From Pseudomonas sp. GCEP-101 (GTDB taxonomy: Bacteria > Pseudomonadota > Gammaproteobacteria > Pseudomonadales > Pseudomonadaceae), in contig NZ_CP104011.1 in assembly GCF_025133575.1 (NCBI RefSeq), positions 62,001 through 126,000 of the forward strand: a stretch of DNA of 64,000 nucleotides, read 5' to 3'. This document shows positions 50,017-59,750 of this stretch, one piece after another. The notes beneath the pieces were generated by a model. The model saw only the letters and a program-made list of their open reading frames with translations. It was not told the DNA's origin and made no database searches. Numbering within the stretch: position 1 is the first letter of the stretch; each line of letters starts with the position of its first letter. The position numbers and the translations under genes are program-made.

Positions 50017-50895
50017 ATGAAAAGCCAAGCGCTGCGCGCCGATATCCTGATGTTGTTCACCGCCATGATCTGGGGGGTGTCCTTCGTCGCGCAGCGCCTC
50101 GGGATGGATGCCATCGGTCCCTTCCTCTATACCGGCCTGCGCTTCACCCTCGGCGCCGTGGCGCTGCTGCCACTGCTGGCCTGGTCGAGCAAGCGTGGCG
50201 CCCAGCCGTTCAACCGCGGCCTGCTGTTCGCCGGCCTGGCCATCGGTACCGCGCTGACCGTGGGGATCAACCTGCAGCAGGTCGGCCTGATGTTCACCAG
50301 CGTGACCAACTCCGGCTTCATCACCGGCCTGTACGTGATCATCGTGCCGCTGCTCGGCCTGCTGATCGGCCATCGCGCCGGCATGGGCACCTGGCTGGGC
50401 GCCGCGCTGGCCGTCATCGGCATGGCGATGCTGAGCATCGGCCCGGACTTCCACGTCGCCTCCGGCGACTGGCTGCAACTGACTGGCGCCTTCGTCTGGG
50501 GCGGCCACGTGCTGCTGGTGGGCCTGTTCGCCAGCCGCTACGACCCGATCCGCCTGGCCTTCCTGCAGTTCGCCACCTGCGCGGTGGTGAGCATGATCCT
50601 GGCGCTGGTGTTCGAGGAAATCCACCTGGACGCCATCATCCAGGCCGGCCCAGCCCTGATCTACGGCGGCCTGTTCGGCGTCGCCACCGGTTTCACCCTG
50701 CAGGTCATCGCGCAGAAGCACGCCATCGCTTCCCACGCGGCGATCATCCTCTCGCTGGAGGCCGTGTTCGCCGCCATCGCGGGCGCGCTGTTCCTCGACG
50801 AAACCCTGCACCTGCGTGGCTACGCCGGCTGCGCACTGATGCTCGCCGGCATGCTGGTGGCGCAGCTGTGGCCGAAGCGGGCTGAAGCGGCCTGA
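50017..50895 (+). CDS. EamA/DMT-family permease
   Basis: 292 aa, ten membrane helices in two EamA repeats (DILMLFTAMIWGVSFVAQR; ALIYGGLFGVATGFTLQVIAQKHA; SLEAVFAAIAGALFLDE). Probable exporter of small metabolites; substrate unknown. The 265-bp divergent gap to erdR has no other gene. Confidence 0.88.
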   Translation: MKSQALRADILMLFTAMIWGVSFVAQRLGMDAIGPFLYTGLRFTLGAVALLPLLAWSSKRGAQPFNRGLLFAGLAIGTALTVGINLQQVGLMFTSVTNSGFITGLYVIIVPLLGLLIGHRAGMGTWLGAALAVIGMAMLSIGPDFHVASGDWLQLTGAFVWGGHVLLVGLFASRYDPIRLAFLQFATCAVVSMILALVFEEIHLDAIIQAGPALIYGGLFGVATGFTLQVIAQKHAIASHAAIILSLEAVFAAIAGALFLDETLHLRGYAGCALMLAGMLVAQLWPKRAEAA

Positions 50896-50941
50896 CCGCC
50901 TTCGGGTCCGTAGCGATGCGGTTCGCGGCTGCCGTGGCCAC

Positions 50942-51087
50942 CCGGGTAGGATGGCGTTGAGCGCAGCGATACCCATCGCCCCATAGCAGCGGGAGTATCC
51001 CCTGGGCTCCCCACCCTGCGGTTCAGCTCAGCGCCCAACTGTAGGAGCGCGCCATGCGCGCGATCGCGGGCATGGCCCGCTCCTGCA
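50942..51087. repeat. Intergenic repeats: ggatggcgttgagcgcagcg type and GTAGGAGCGCGCC REP
   Basis: gtaggatggcgttgagcgca...gatacccatc (about 50946-50976) is a common Pseudomonas intergenic repeat. The unit at 51041-51087 (gtaggagcgcgccatgcgcg ... catggcccgctcctg) is a cousin of the one at 32908-32955. Confidence 0.75.
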
Positions 51088-51108
51088 CTAGGCGCAGGAA
51101 CAATCCGA

Positions 51109-51825
51109 TCAACGCTGGGTAAACGGCCTCAACGCCAGATGCGCCGGGCTCTGCTCATCCAGCGGCTGCTGGCGCTTGGAGCCCAGGTAGCGCTCGCTGA
51201 ACACGTCCAGGTAGGCGTCCAGTGCATCGCCGGCGCGGCGGTCGCCGGCCAGGCCCAGGCACAACGCGGCCACCTCGGCGGTGCACAGGTGCTCGTCGAA
51301 TTTGGAGCGGCGCAGGCGGTAGCGCGACAGCGCGTCGGGGGTGATGCTCAGCACCGGGAAGCGGTCGAGGTACGGGCTCTTGCGGAACATCTTGCGCGCT
51401 TCGTTCCAGGTGGCGTCGAGCAGGATGAACAGCGGGCGCTTGCCGTCCTGCGGCTCCACCGTGGTGACCACGCGCTCGGGCGGGACGAACTCGCCGGGGA
51501 ACACCACGTACGGCTGCCACTGCGGATCATCGAGCAGCGCCAGCAGCGCCGGGTCCACCTCGATGCGCGACCAGCCGAACGCCCAGGTCTCGGGCACCGT
51601 CTCGGCGATCAGCCAGCCGGTGTTGCTCGGCTTGAGCGGCTCGGTATCGAACATCACCAGGCACATCGCCGAATGGCACTCCACCTGCGGGCGCAGGCTG
51701 CACATGCAGTAGTTCGGCCGCAGGCGGCAGCCAGGGCAGCGCGGCGAGCGCGACCCACGGGCGAGGAACGGCTTCAGGCAGCGGGCCAGGCGCTCATCGC
51801 GCAGGCGGGCGACGGCGTGGCTCAT
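51109..51825 (-). CDS. DTW-domain tRNA-uridine aminocarboxypropyltransferase (YfiP/TapT-like)
   Basis: 238 aa. N-terminal zinc-type cysteines CPGCRLRPNYCMCS and the DTW signature as DATWNEARKMFRKSPYL, with LCTAEVAALCLGL near the C-terminus. E. coli YfiP (TapT) makes acp3U47 in tRNA from SAM; this is the likely role. Start MSHAVARLRDERL with GGTGG upstream. The upstream 398 bp (51826-52223) has no gene, only an 8-bp-stem hairpin ccgcccgc/gcgggcgg near 51911-51932. Confidence 0.88.
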   Translation of the reverse strand: MSHAVARLRDERLARCLKPFLARGSRSPRCPGCRLRPNYCMCSLRPQVECHSAMCLVMFDTEPLKPSNTGWLIAETVPETWAFGWSRIEVDPALLALLDDPQWQPYVVFPGEFVPPERVVTTVEPQDGKRPLFILLDATWNEARKMFRKSPYLDRFPVLSITPDALSRYRLRRSKFDEHLCTAEVAALCLGLAGDRRAGDALDAYLDVFSERYLGSKRQQPLDEQSPAHLALRPFTQR

Positions 51826-52223
51826 GGGGTGGCCACCAGGGTGCGGAGGATCGGACGATACATCGAAGGCTCGAACGGGACGACGGTTACGGACCGCGAT
51901 TGTACCAGAGCCGCCGCCCGCCTCCCTGCGGGCGGCCCGGCGGTTTCTTGCGCCCAGGGCCTTCGGGCTGTGGTTCAGGGCCGGACGGGGATCTCCTGTC
52001 GGTACGCTCCCTGGTAGTTGCACCGTTGGCGTGGGCGGCGGGCTCACCGGCCGCGACTGTCTCCCTATCCTTTGACGCGGTTGGCCGCCCGGCGACGGGA
52101 GCGGCGGCCTGAGGTAACAGTTTCTCGGCAGGCGGGCCGTTTTAAGGGACAATAGGCGGCTTGTGACCGGCGAACCCGGAAGGTTTGCCATGGTCGAATC
52201 GGCACCATTGTCAGGAGATGCCC

Positions 52224-52631
52224 ATGCTGCGCCTCACCGCCCTCGCCCTCTGCCTCGTCATTCCCGTCGCGCACGCCGCGTCGAAGAAGGACTTCGAACT
52301 GACCCAGACCCTGGAAAAGGTCGCCAAGGAAAGCAGCGAAGGCACCCCGCGCGCCATCAACGAGGACATCCTCGACCAGGGCTACACGGTCGAAGGTCCG
52401 CAACTGATCAACCACCTGAGCGTGCGCGCCAGCCATGCCCAGCGCATGCGCGAAAACCCCGACAGCGTGCGCAGCCAGCTGGGCGACAGCGTCTGCGGCA
52501 ACACGGCCTACCGCCAGCTGCTGGCAAAGGGTGCGATCCTCACGTACAGCTTCACGGAGTACAAGACCAACGCACCGGTCGCCACCGAGCGCTTCGACGC
52601 CGGCAGCTGCAAGATCAAGCTGCAGAAGTAA
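52224..52631 (+). CDS. PA3611-like secreted protein
   Basis: 135 aa. Signal peptide MLRLTALALCLVIPVAHA (18 residues). The mature part is helical at first (KKDFELTQTLEKVAKESSEGTPRAINEDILDQGY) then has two cysteines (DSVCGNTAY and AGSCKIK) likely to form a disulfide. Its place before a DUF3820 gene and the recA cluster matches P. aeruginosa PA3611, a small secreted protein reported as a virulence factor. ATG 52224 is chosen over 52218 because AGGAG is better spaced. Mechanism unknown. Confidence 0.8.
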   Translation: MLRLTALALCLVIPVAHAASKKDFELTQTLEKVAKESSEGTPRAINEDILDQGYTVEGPQLINHLSVRASHAQRMRENPDSVRSQLGDSVCGNTAYRQLLAKGAILTYSFTEYKTNAPVATERFDAGSCKIKLQK

Positions 52632-52640
52632 GCCGCCGCG

Positions 52641-52856
52641 ATGCTCGACAAGGAACAGTTGCTGAAGATCGCGCGCACGCCGATGCCCTTCGGCAAGTAC
52701 CAGGGCCGCATGCTGGTGGACCTGCCGGACGAGTATCTGCTGTGGTTCTACAAGAAGGGGCAGTTCCCGCCCGGTGAACTGGGCCGGCTGATGCAACTGA
52801 CCCTGGAACTGAAGATCGACGGCCTCGACGGCCTGATCAAACCGCTCAAGCGCTGA
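52641..52856 (+). CDS. DUF3820 small protein
   Basis: 71 aa, MPFGKYQGRMLVDLPDEYLLWFYKKG is the DUF3820 core (the MPFGKYKG motif also appears near exonuclease-like proteins). It starts 9 bp after the preceding gene and is probably co-transcribed. Function unknown. Confidence 0.85.
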   Translation: MLDKEQLLKIARTPMPFGKYQGRMLVDLPDEYLLWFYKKGQFPPGELGRLMQLTLELKIDGLDGLIKPLKR

Positions 52857-52896
52857 CGCCGGCGCCAGCACCTTGCGGTGATGGCGCCAGGGCCGG

Positions 52897-55302
52897 TCAA
52901 CGCAGCACGGCCGGGCTGTCCTTGCCGGCCACCGCGGCCGCCTCGTCCGGCGCGAGCAGGGCACTGCGCGGCACGTCCAGCAAGCGTGCGCACGCCGCCA
53001 GCACATGCCCCCAGCTGCAACGGTTGGCGAACAGCATGCCCGCCTCGTCCAGCGTGCCACCCTGGTTGCGATACCCCAGCACCGCCGTCTTCAGCGCATC
53101 CGGCAGGATCGGCCAGAGGTGCCCGCGGGCGACTTCCGGGCGCATGTGGGTGAGCAGCACGCGGCGCTGGTAATGGTCGGGGAACAGGCGCATGGCCACG
53201 GACTCGTCGGCCAGCGACTGCAGTTCCCAGCTGTCGCGCGGGGCACGGAAGCGCCCCGGCTCCTGCAGATACACCAGCCGGTAGGGATAGCCGGCCTCTT
53301 CCAGCCGCAGGGCGGCGCGGCGCATCTCCGCCAGCTGGTAACTGCCATTGGCGATCAGCAGCAGCGGCTCGGCGCCCGGGTGCTCGTCCATCAGGATCGC
53401 GCCGTCGCGCGCCAGTTGCTCGGCCTGGGCCTGGGTGAACACCGATGGCCGCTCGCGCTTGGGCGCCACGATGCACGCCAGTTGCCCGCGGCTGCGGTAG
53501 ATGTCCGGCAGCAGCGCCAGCAGGCTGTTGTGGTCGGCCGGGAAGACCACCCGCACCATGTCGCTCATCTCGCCCAGCAGCGCTTCGCAGAAGGTCGTGT
53601 CCTGGTGGGATTGCTGGTTCTTGCCGTTCTCCCAGGTGTGCGAGGTCGCCACCAGCGACCAGCCGAGCCAGCCCGCCGGTCGCCCGGCCTCCTTCTGCTG
53701 GCGGGCGAAGATCAGCGTCTGGCGTACCGCGCCGAGCATCTTCACGCAGAAGGCTTCATAGCTGGCCACCAGGTTCAGCCCGCCCTGGTTGGCCAGGCAG
53801 GCGGAAACCACGGCCTCTTCGTTGAGCGCCGTAATGATCCGGCCGTCCACCGCCTCCAACTCGCTTTCCGGTTCGCTCACCCGGTGCCGCAGCGCCTTGA
53901 GTACGCCACCCAGGCGGTTGCTGGCCAACTCGTCCGGGTTGCCCACGCGGGCGCGCAGGTCAGGGTTGGCAGCGCACAGGTCGACGAAGAAGCGGTCCAG
54001 CGCCGCCATGGGCGAGCACTGATCGTTGCGGTACTGCAGCGGCGGGATTGACGGCTCGATGGGCCGGCGCACCGCCAGCGGGTTGTCACGCTCCAGCACC
54101 CGCCCGCCGTGGGAGTCGCTGAACAGCCGGCAGGCCGCGGCCAACTCGTCGGGTTCGACCCAGAGGGGCGCCGCGTGCTGGTTGAACAGCTCCCGCGCCG
54201 CGGCGTCCTCGCTGGGGTTGCCGGGCAGCGGCAGGTTGTGCGCGGCGTTGCTGCCGGCGCCATAGAAGCCATAGCCCTTGGTCGTTTCGGCAATGCCATA
54301 GGGAATCGGCAGCGGATAGCGCAGGATGCCGCGTTCCTTCTCATCGACGCGGTGTTGCAGGCGTTGCTCCATTTCCCACAGGGCGCAGACGAAGGCCGCC
54401 GGGTCGCGGCCGTCGAAGCTGATCGGGTCGAAGCCGCAGCGCCGCAGGTGCAGCTTGAAGCCTTCCAGCCCTTCGTGTGTGCCCAGGTCGGTACGCTGCT
54501 CGATGCGCCGGCCATTGGCGATCATCACCGGCAGGGCCGTGCCGCAGTCCTCGGCGCGCCACCAGCGGGGAATCCAGTCGCTGCCGCGCTGCTCCTCGGC
54601 GGCGCCGTCGGAAAGAAACGCCACCAGGGTCTCGCCCGGCAGCGGCATGTGCGCGTACATCAGCTCGGCGAACCCGAGGTAGCCGCCCTCGGCGATCCCA
54701 CCGGCGGTGTGCGGGTTGACGTGGCTGCCCAGCGGCGCGGCGACCTTGCCCTCCGGTGTCTGCGCGTAGCTGTAGAAGTCCTGCACCAGCCGGTCCAGCC
54801 CGGCCGCGCCGTCGCCGTAGGCGGCTGCCTGCTCCGGGTGCAGGTTGCCGGTCAGCACGTTGAGCGCATCGATGGCCGCCACGCAGTGTCCCTGCCCCAT
54901 CAGCCAACCGCGGGTCTTGCCACTCAACGCATTGAGGGCAAGGTAGCCGGCGTAGGCCGGCACCATGTTCAACGCGCCGCCGGTATGGCCCTCGGGCTGA
55001 GCCTTGAAGTCCTCGGCCTGCAAGGGTGCGCCATCCAGGCGTACACGCTTGGCATAGGTCATGTGCGCCACCAGCCAGAGGCCGGCGCAGGTCAGGCGAT
55101 CCAGCGCGCCGAACAGCCTGTAGACGGCAGCCAGGTCAGGTTGCAGACCCGACTGGACCAATTGATGAGCGACACGAAAGACCGCCGCCTGGGTCTGCAC
55201 GCTATGCTGAAGCGGACCACGGCCTTGCAGCCAGCGGGCATATTCCGGCTCGGCTGCCGCATGGGCGGCAAGCTCCTCGGGGCTTGGCAGGATCTGTGAC
55301 AT
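52897..55302 (-). CDS. Phosphoketolase/transketolase-like ThDP-dependent enzyme (PA3613-like)
   Basis: 801 aa. ThDP motif as SDGAAEEQRGSDWIP...IANGRR (SDG in place of GDG, closing Asn ~27 residues on). Upstream, GHTGGALNMVPAYAGYLALN resembles the GHxGG-type segment of transketolases and phosphoketolases. The second half (PDHNSLLALLPDIYRSRGQLACIVAPKRERP) matches the phosphoketolase C-terminal region. Related proteins are annotated as phosphoketolase or xylulose-5-phosphate 3-epimerase; I cannot decide the reaction. GGGAG precedes the ATG. It is divergent from the beta-CASP gene across 124 bp. Confidence 0.75.
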   Translation of the reverse strand: MSQILPSPEELAAHAAAEPEYARWLQGRGPLQHSVQTQAAVFRVAHQLVQSGLQPDLAAVYRLFGALDRLTCAGLWLVAHMTYAKRVRLDGAPLQAEDFKAQPEGHTGGALNMVPAYAGYLALNALSGKTRGWLMGQGHCVAAIDALNVLTGNLHPEQAAAYGDGAAGLDRLVQDFYSYAQTPEGKVAAPLGSHVNPHTAGGIAEGGYLGFAELMYAHMPLPGETLVAFLSDGAAEEQRGSDWIPRWWRAEDCGTALPVMIANGRRIEQRTDLGTHEGLEGFKLHLRRCGFDPISFDGRDPAAFVCALWEMEQRLQHRVDEKERGILRYPLPIPYGIAETTKGYGFYGAGSNAAHNLPLPGNPSEDAAARELFNQHAAPLWVEPDELAAACRLFSDSHGGRVLERDNPLAVRRPIEPSIPPLQYRNDQCSPMAALDRFFVDLCAANPDLRARVGNPDELASNRLGGVLKALRHRVSEPESELEAVDGRIITALNEEAVVSACLANQGGLNLVASYEAFCVKMLGAVRQTLIFARQQKEAGRPAGWLGWSLVATSHTWENGKNQQSHQDTTFCEALLGEMSDMVRVVFPADHNSLLALLPDIYRSRGQLACIVAPKRERPSVFTQAQAEQLARDGAILMDEHPGAEPLLLIANGSYQLAEMRRAALRLEEAGYPYRLVYLQEPGRFRAPRDSWELQSLADESVAMRLFPDHYQRRVLLTHMRPEVARGHLWPILPDALKTAVLGYRNQGGTLDEAGMLFANRCSWGHVLAACARLLDVPRSALLAPDEAAAVAGKDSPAVLR

Positions 55303-55426
55303 GACGGCTCTCCCTTGGCTATGCAGGAAGTCTAGGTCGCTACAGATCGGACTGGCGCTGACATGTATCAACGACCATCCCGACCATTCGGGCAAGGCTG
55401 AACGAGAATTCCCACAAGGAGACGAC

Positions 55427-56848
55427 ATGGCGCTTCTCACCTTTATCGGCGCGATCCAGGAAGTCACCGGTTCCTGCTACCTTCTGGAGACCCGCGACGG
55501 CGTCCGCGTGTTGCTCGAATGCGGGATGCGCCAGGGGCGCAGCCATCACCTGGGCACCCTGGAGAACGAGGCGAGCAATCGCACCCCCTTCCCCTTCGAC
55601 CCGAAGGAACTCGACGCCGTCGTCCTGTCCCACGCCCACCTGGACCACAGCGGCCTGCTGCCGCGCCTGGCGAAGGAAGGTTACAAGGGCCCGATCTACG
55701 CCACCGAATCCTGCTGCGATCTGCTGGAGCTGATGCTGATGGACTCGGCGCACATCCAGGAGAAGGACGCCGAGTGGGAGAACAAGTGGCGCACGCGCCT
55801 GAACAAGCCGCCGGTCAAACCGCTGTACACCGTGGAAGACGCCTCCCGCGCCCTGAACCAGCGCCGTCGTGTCAGCTACGGCAGCACCGTGGACGTGGCG
55901 CGCGGCATCCGCGTGACCTTCCACAACGCCGGGCATATTCTCGGCTCGGCCATCGTCGAGCTGGAAATCCATGAATTCGGTTCGACCCGGCGCCTGGTGT
56001 TCTCCGGCGACCTGGGCAGCACCTGCTCGCCGCTGATGCGCACGCCAACGCCACTGACCCGCGCCGACGTGGTGCTGCTCGAATCCACCTACGGTGACCG
56101 CGACCACCGAGACGCCAACGACACCCTGCTGGAACTGGCCGGCATCCTCCAGCGCGCCCAGAACGAAGGCGGCAACGTGCTGATCCCTTCCTTCGCCGTG
56201 GGCCGCACGCAGGACCTGATCTACTACCTCGGGCGCTTCTACCAGGAAGGTCGCCTGCCGCAACAGGTGGTCTACCTCGACAGCCCCATGGCCGCCCAGG
56301 CCAACAACATCTACCTGCAACACATCGGCGAGATCGCCGACGTCGACCGCGAATACATGCGCGGCACCGGCACCGCCAAGGTCGGCGAATGGCTGCCGGT
56401 CCTGCGCACCACCCAGAGCGCCGAGGAATCCATGGCGCTGAACCGCATCAAGAGCGGCGCCATCATCATCGCCGGCAGCGGCATGTGCACCGGCGGGCGC
56501 ATCGTGCACCATCTCAAGCACAACCTCTGGCGCGAGGAATGCCACATCGTCTTCCCCGGCTTCCAGGCCCAGGGCACGCTCGGCCGCGCCATCGTCGACG
56601 GCGCCGAGACGGTGCGCATCCTGCGTCAGCGCATCAGCGTCAAGGCGCAGATCCACACCCTCGGCGGATTCTCCGCGCACGCGGGACAATCACAATTAAT
56701 TCAGTGGGTTGAGCACTTCGAGAACAAACCCGAGCTATACCTGATACATGGCGAGCGGGAAAAGATGGATGTACTCAAGGGTGCACTCCAGGATCGCCTG
56801 AACTGGACGGCCAACATTCCGGAGCCCGGAGACCGGATCGCCATCTGA
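55427..56848 (+). CDS. Beta-CASP metallo-beta-lactamase-fold RNase-like protein
   Basis: 473 aa. MBL motif SHAHLDHSG (68-76), second metal His in FHNAGHILGSA, FSGDLG, then a beta-CASP domain and the C-terminal GGFSAHAGQSQL and LIHGE motifs of the RNA-specific (CPSF/Ysh1-like) branch. It is probably an endonuclease or exonuclease on RNA. AAGGAG precedes the ATG. A LOG gene follows on the same strand after 168 bp. Confidence 0.88.
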   Translation: MALLTFIGAIQEVTGSCYLLETRDGVRVLLECGMRQGRSHHLGTLENEASNRTPFPFDPKELDAVVLSHAHLDHSGLLPRLAKEGYKGPIYATESCCDLLELMLMDSAHIQEKDAEWENKWRTRLNKPPVKPLYTVEDASRALNQRRRVSYGSTVDVARGIRVTFHNAGHILGSAIVELEIHEFGSTRRLVFSGDLGSTCSPLMRTPTPLTRADVVLLESTYGDRDHRDANDTLLELAGILQRAQNEGGNVLIPSFAVGRTQDLIYYLGRFYQEGRLPQQVVYLDSPMAAQANNIYLQHIGEIADVDREYMRGTGTAKVGEWLPVLRTTQSAEESMALNRIKSGAIIIAGSGMCTGGRIVHHLKHNLWREECHIVFPGFQAQGTLGRAIVDGAETVRILRQRISVKAQIHTLGGFSAHAGQSQLIQWVEHFENKPELYLIHGEREKMDVLKGALQDRLNWTANIPEPGDRIAI

Positions 56849-57016
56849 ATATCGAGGCCGCACCGACTGTCACACCCCGCGTGCCAGACTGCGCAGGCCT
56901 CCTGCTGAACCCTGTGCGTGCGGCGAAGCGCCACTGCATCCCCGCCAGAGCCACCCTGCGTGGCCGGCGCCGCCCATGGACAGGCGATCAGGGGTTGATG
57001 AACAAGGAGTATCAAC

Positions 57017-58090
57017 ATGCCCTATGAGCCCGACGACTACCTCTCCAGACACTTCCAGACCAGCGGCACCGACCTGGCGCAGAAGATCGAGGAACTGGCC
57101 GAACTGGCCGCGCCTGGCAACAGCCAGAACCTGCCGCTGTACCGCGAAATGCTCACCACCGTGGCGCGCATGGCCCAGGCAGACCGCAACCGCTGGGACG
57201 CCAAGATCATGCTGCAGACCCTGCGCGAGATGGAGCACGCCTTCAGCACCCTGGAGCAGTTCAAACGTCGCCGCAAAGTCACCGTATTCGGTTCGGCCCG
57301 CACGCCGGCCGACCACCCTGTGTATGCCCTGGCCCGGGAACTGGGCGAAACCCTGGCCCGTTACGACCTGATGGTCATCACCGGCGCCGGCGGCGGCATC
57401 ATGGCCGCTGCCCATGAAGGCGCCGGGCTGGAAAACAGCCTCGGCTTCAACATCACCCTGCCCTTCGAGCAACACGCCAACCGCACCGTGGACGGCACCA
57501 GCAACCTGCTGTCGTTCCACTTCTTCTTCCTGCGCAAGCTGTTCTTCGTCAAGGAAGCCGACGCTCTGGTGCTGTGCCCTGGCGGCTTCGGCACGCTGGA
57601 CGAGGCGCTGGAAGTGCTCACCCTGATCCAGACCGGCAAGAGCCCGCTGGTACCCGTGGTACTGCTCGACCAGCCGGGCGGGCACTACTGGGACCACGCC
57701 CTGGAATTCATCAAGGAGCAGTTGCAGGACAACGGCTACATCCTGCCCAGCGACATGAACCTGATGAAACTGGTGCACACCGCCGATGAAGCTGCAGAGG
57801 AAATTGCCCAGTTCTACAGCAACTTCCACTCCAGCCGCTGGCTCAAGGATCGCTTCGTGATCCGCCTCAACCACCCCCTGAGCGTGCGGGCGCTGCAATT
57901 GCTGGAGCAGGAATTCGGCAGCCTGTGCGTGAGCGATGGCTTCCACCAGCAGCCCTATAGCGAATCGGAGCTGGATGAGCCGGAGTTCTCCCATCTCACC
58001 CGCCTGGCCTTCGCCTTCAACGGCCGCGACCAGGGGCGTTTGCGTGAGCTGTTGAACTTCATCAACCAGCCGGAGAACTGGGAACGCTGA
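57017..58090 (+). CDS. LOG-family protein (PPnN/TIGR00730-like)
   Basis: 357 aa. A Rossmann-like domain with VTVFGSARTP, GAGGGIMAAAHEGA and PGGFGTLDEALEV, the LOG signature PGGxGTxxE. N-terminal (~1-85) and C-terminal extensions make it longer than plain LOG lyases and closer to the pyrimidine/purine nucleotide 5'-monophosphate nucleosidase (PpnN) group. Probable activity: hydrolysis of nucleotides to base plus ribose 5-phosphate. AAGGAG precedes the ATG. Confidence 0.88.
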   Translation: MPYEPDDYLSRHFQTSGTDLAQKIEELAELAAPGNSQNLPLYREMLTTVARMAQADRNRWDAKIMLQTLREMEHAFSTLEQFKRRRKVTVFGSARTPADHPVYALARELGETLARYDLMVITGAGGGIMAAAHEGAGLENSLGFNITLPFEQHANRTVDGTSNLLSFHFFFLRKLFFVKEADALVLCPGGFGTLDEALEVLTLIQTGKSPLVPVVLLDQPGGHYWDHALEFIKEQLQDNGYILPSDMNLMKLVHTADEAAEEIAQFYSNFHSSRWLKDRFVIRLNHPLSVRALQLLEQEFGSLCVSDGFHQQPYSESELDEPEFSHLTRLAFAFNGRDQGRLRELLNFINQPENWER

Positions 58091-58109
58091 TAGCCCCTGT
58101 CCCGAAAAC

Positions 58110-58136
58110 AAAAAGGCACCCAAAGGGTGCCTTCTT
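58110..58136. terminator. Bidirectional terminator between LOG gene and recX
   Basis: Stem aaggcaccc-aaa-gggtgcctt, with A-rich left and T-rich right flanks, between convergent genes. Confidence 0.88.
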
Positions 58137-58139
58137 CAT

Positions 58140-58604
58140 TCAATCATCCGATCGTCGGCCACTCAGCAACCGGCTGATCGCCTCCATCGAGTAACCCCGA
58201 TAGCTCAGGAACCGGCCCTGCTGGGCTCGTTCGCGAGCGTCCTGCGGCAGCCGGGCAAACTTGCGGCGCCAGACTTCACGCAGGTTTTCATTCCAGTCGA
58301 CGTCCGACTCGCTCAGTGCTCCGTCGATCTCGCCACGGGGCAAACCACGCTGCGACAGCTCCTCGCGAATCCGCACCGGACCGTAACCGGCTCGTGCGCG
58401 ACTGGCGATATAGCTTTCCAGGTAACGGCTTTCATTGAGCAACCCCTCCTCGGCCAGGCGGTCGAGGGCGGGGTCGATCAGATCCTGCGTCGCACCGCGT
58501 TGCCGCAGCTTGCGCGAGAGCTCCGCCCGGCCATGCTCGCGTCGTGCCAGCAGGTCCATGGCGACCCGTCGCACCGCGACGGGGTTATCGAGCTCGACGG
58601 CCAT
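58140..58604 (-). CDS. recX: Regulatory protein RecX
   Basis: 154 aa, three-helix repeats typical of Rec[46 protein letters not shown], and a C-terminal [26 protein letters not shown]. It caps RecA filaments and inhibits recombination. It starts 5 bp after recA and is presumably co-expressed with it under SOS control. Confidence 0.95.
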   Translation of the reverse strand: MAVELDNPVAVRRVAMDLLARREHGRAELSRKLRQRGATQDLIDPALDRLAEEGLLNESRYLESYIASRARAGYGPVRIREELSQRGLPRGEIDGALSESDVDWNENLREVWRRKFARLPQDARERAQQGRFLSYRGYSMEAISRLLSGRRSDD

Positions 58605-58609
58605 CGCGA

Positions 58610-59665
58610 TCAGTAATCGGCTTCAGCTTCCGCTTCGGCTTCCGCCGCAGCGAGTTCGGCCTTGGTCGGCGCCGGCTGGTTGGTCAGCAGTTGCTCGCGG
58701 ATGGCCTTGTCGAGGGTGTTGCAGATCTCGGTGTTGTCTTCCAGGAACTTGGCGGCGTTGGCCTTGCCCTGGCCGATCTTGCTGCCCTGATAGCTGTACC
58801 AGGCGCCGGACTTCTCGATCAGGCCCAGTTGTACGCCCAGGTCGATGATCTCGCCGGTGCGGTAGATGCCGCGACCGTACATGATCTGGAACTCGGCCTG
58901 ACGGAACGGCGGCGCGACCTTGTTCTTCACGACCTTGACGCGGGTTTCGCTGCCGACCACTTCGTCGCCTTCCTTCACCGCGCCGGTGCGGCGGATGTCG
59001 AGACGGACGGAGGAGTAGAACTTCAGCGCGTTACCGCCGGTGGTGGTTTCCGGGTTGCCGAACATCACGCCGATCTTCATGCGGATCTGGTTGATGAAGA
59101 TGACCAGGCAGTTGGCGTTCTTGATGTTGCCGGTGATCTTGCGCAGCGCCTGGGACATCAGACGGGCCTGCAGGCCAACGTGCTGATCGCCCATCTCGCC
59201 TTCGATTTCGGCTTTCGGTACCAGGGCGGCCACGGAGTCGACGATGATCACGTCAACGGCGTTGGAGCGCACCAGCATGTCGGTGATTTCCAGGGCCTGT
59301 TCGCCGGTGTCCGGCTGGGAAACCAGCAGGTCATCGACGTTGACGCCCAGCTTGCCGGCGTAGTCCGGGTCCAGGGCGTGTTCGGCGTCGACGAAGGCGC
59401 AGGTGGCGCCGGCCTTCTGGGCCTGGGCGATGACCGACAGGGTCAGGGTGGTCTTACCCGAGGATTCCGGACCGTAGATCTCGACGATACGGCCCTTCGG
59501 CAGACCGCCGATGCCCAGCGCGATGTCCAGGCCCAGCGAGCCGGTGGAGATGGCGGGAATCGCCTGGCGCTCATGGTCGCCCATGCGCATGACCGCGCCT
59601 TTGCCGAATTGGCGTTCGATCTGTCCCAGGGCCGCGGCCAGGGCGCGCTTCTTGTTGTCGTCCAT
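58610..59665 (-). CDS. recA: Recombinase A
   Basis: 351 aa. Walker A GPESSGKT (65-72), Walker [12 protein letters not shown]2 loop [17 protein letters not shown], and an acidic C-terminus ([11 protein letters not shown]). It performs homologous pairing and activates LexA self-cleavage. The start is [21 protein letters not shown] by conservation. A LexA box lies about 40 bp upstream. Confidence 0.98.
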   Translation of the reverse strand: MDDNKKRALAAALGQIERQFGKGAVMRMGDHERQAIPAISTGSLGLDIALGIGGLPKGRIVEIYGPESSGKTTLTLSVIAQAQKAGATCAFVDAEHALDPDYAGKLGVNVDDLLVSQPDTGEQALEITDMLVRSNAVDVIIVDSVAALVPKAEIEGEMGDQHVGLQARLMSQALRKITGNIKNANCLVIFINQIRMKIGVMFGNPETTTGGNALKFYSSVRLDIRRTGAVKEGDEVVGSETRVKVVKNKVAPPFRQAEFQIMYGRGIYRTGEIIDLGVQLGLIEKSGAWYSYQGSKIGQGKANAAKFLEDNTEICNTLDKAIREQLLTNQPAPTKAELAAAEAEAEAEADY

Positions 59666-59705
59666 TGAAGTCCTCGCGAAGTCAGGCGGCCGGGCGGCCA
59701 CGAAC

Positions 59706-59725
59706 AACTGTATAAGTAGCCAGTA
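59706..59725 (-). promoter_or_regulatory. LexA (SOS) box of recA
   Basis: On the minus strand TACTGGCTACTTATACAGTT fits the CTG-N10-CAG LexA consensus, about 40 bp before the recA ATG. The left half (CTGG) is weaker than the right (ACAG). Confidence 0.85.
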
Positions 59726-59750
59726 TTATTCCACAGGGCAAGCCGCTCGC

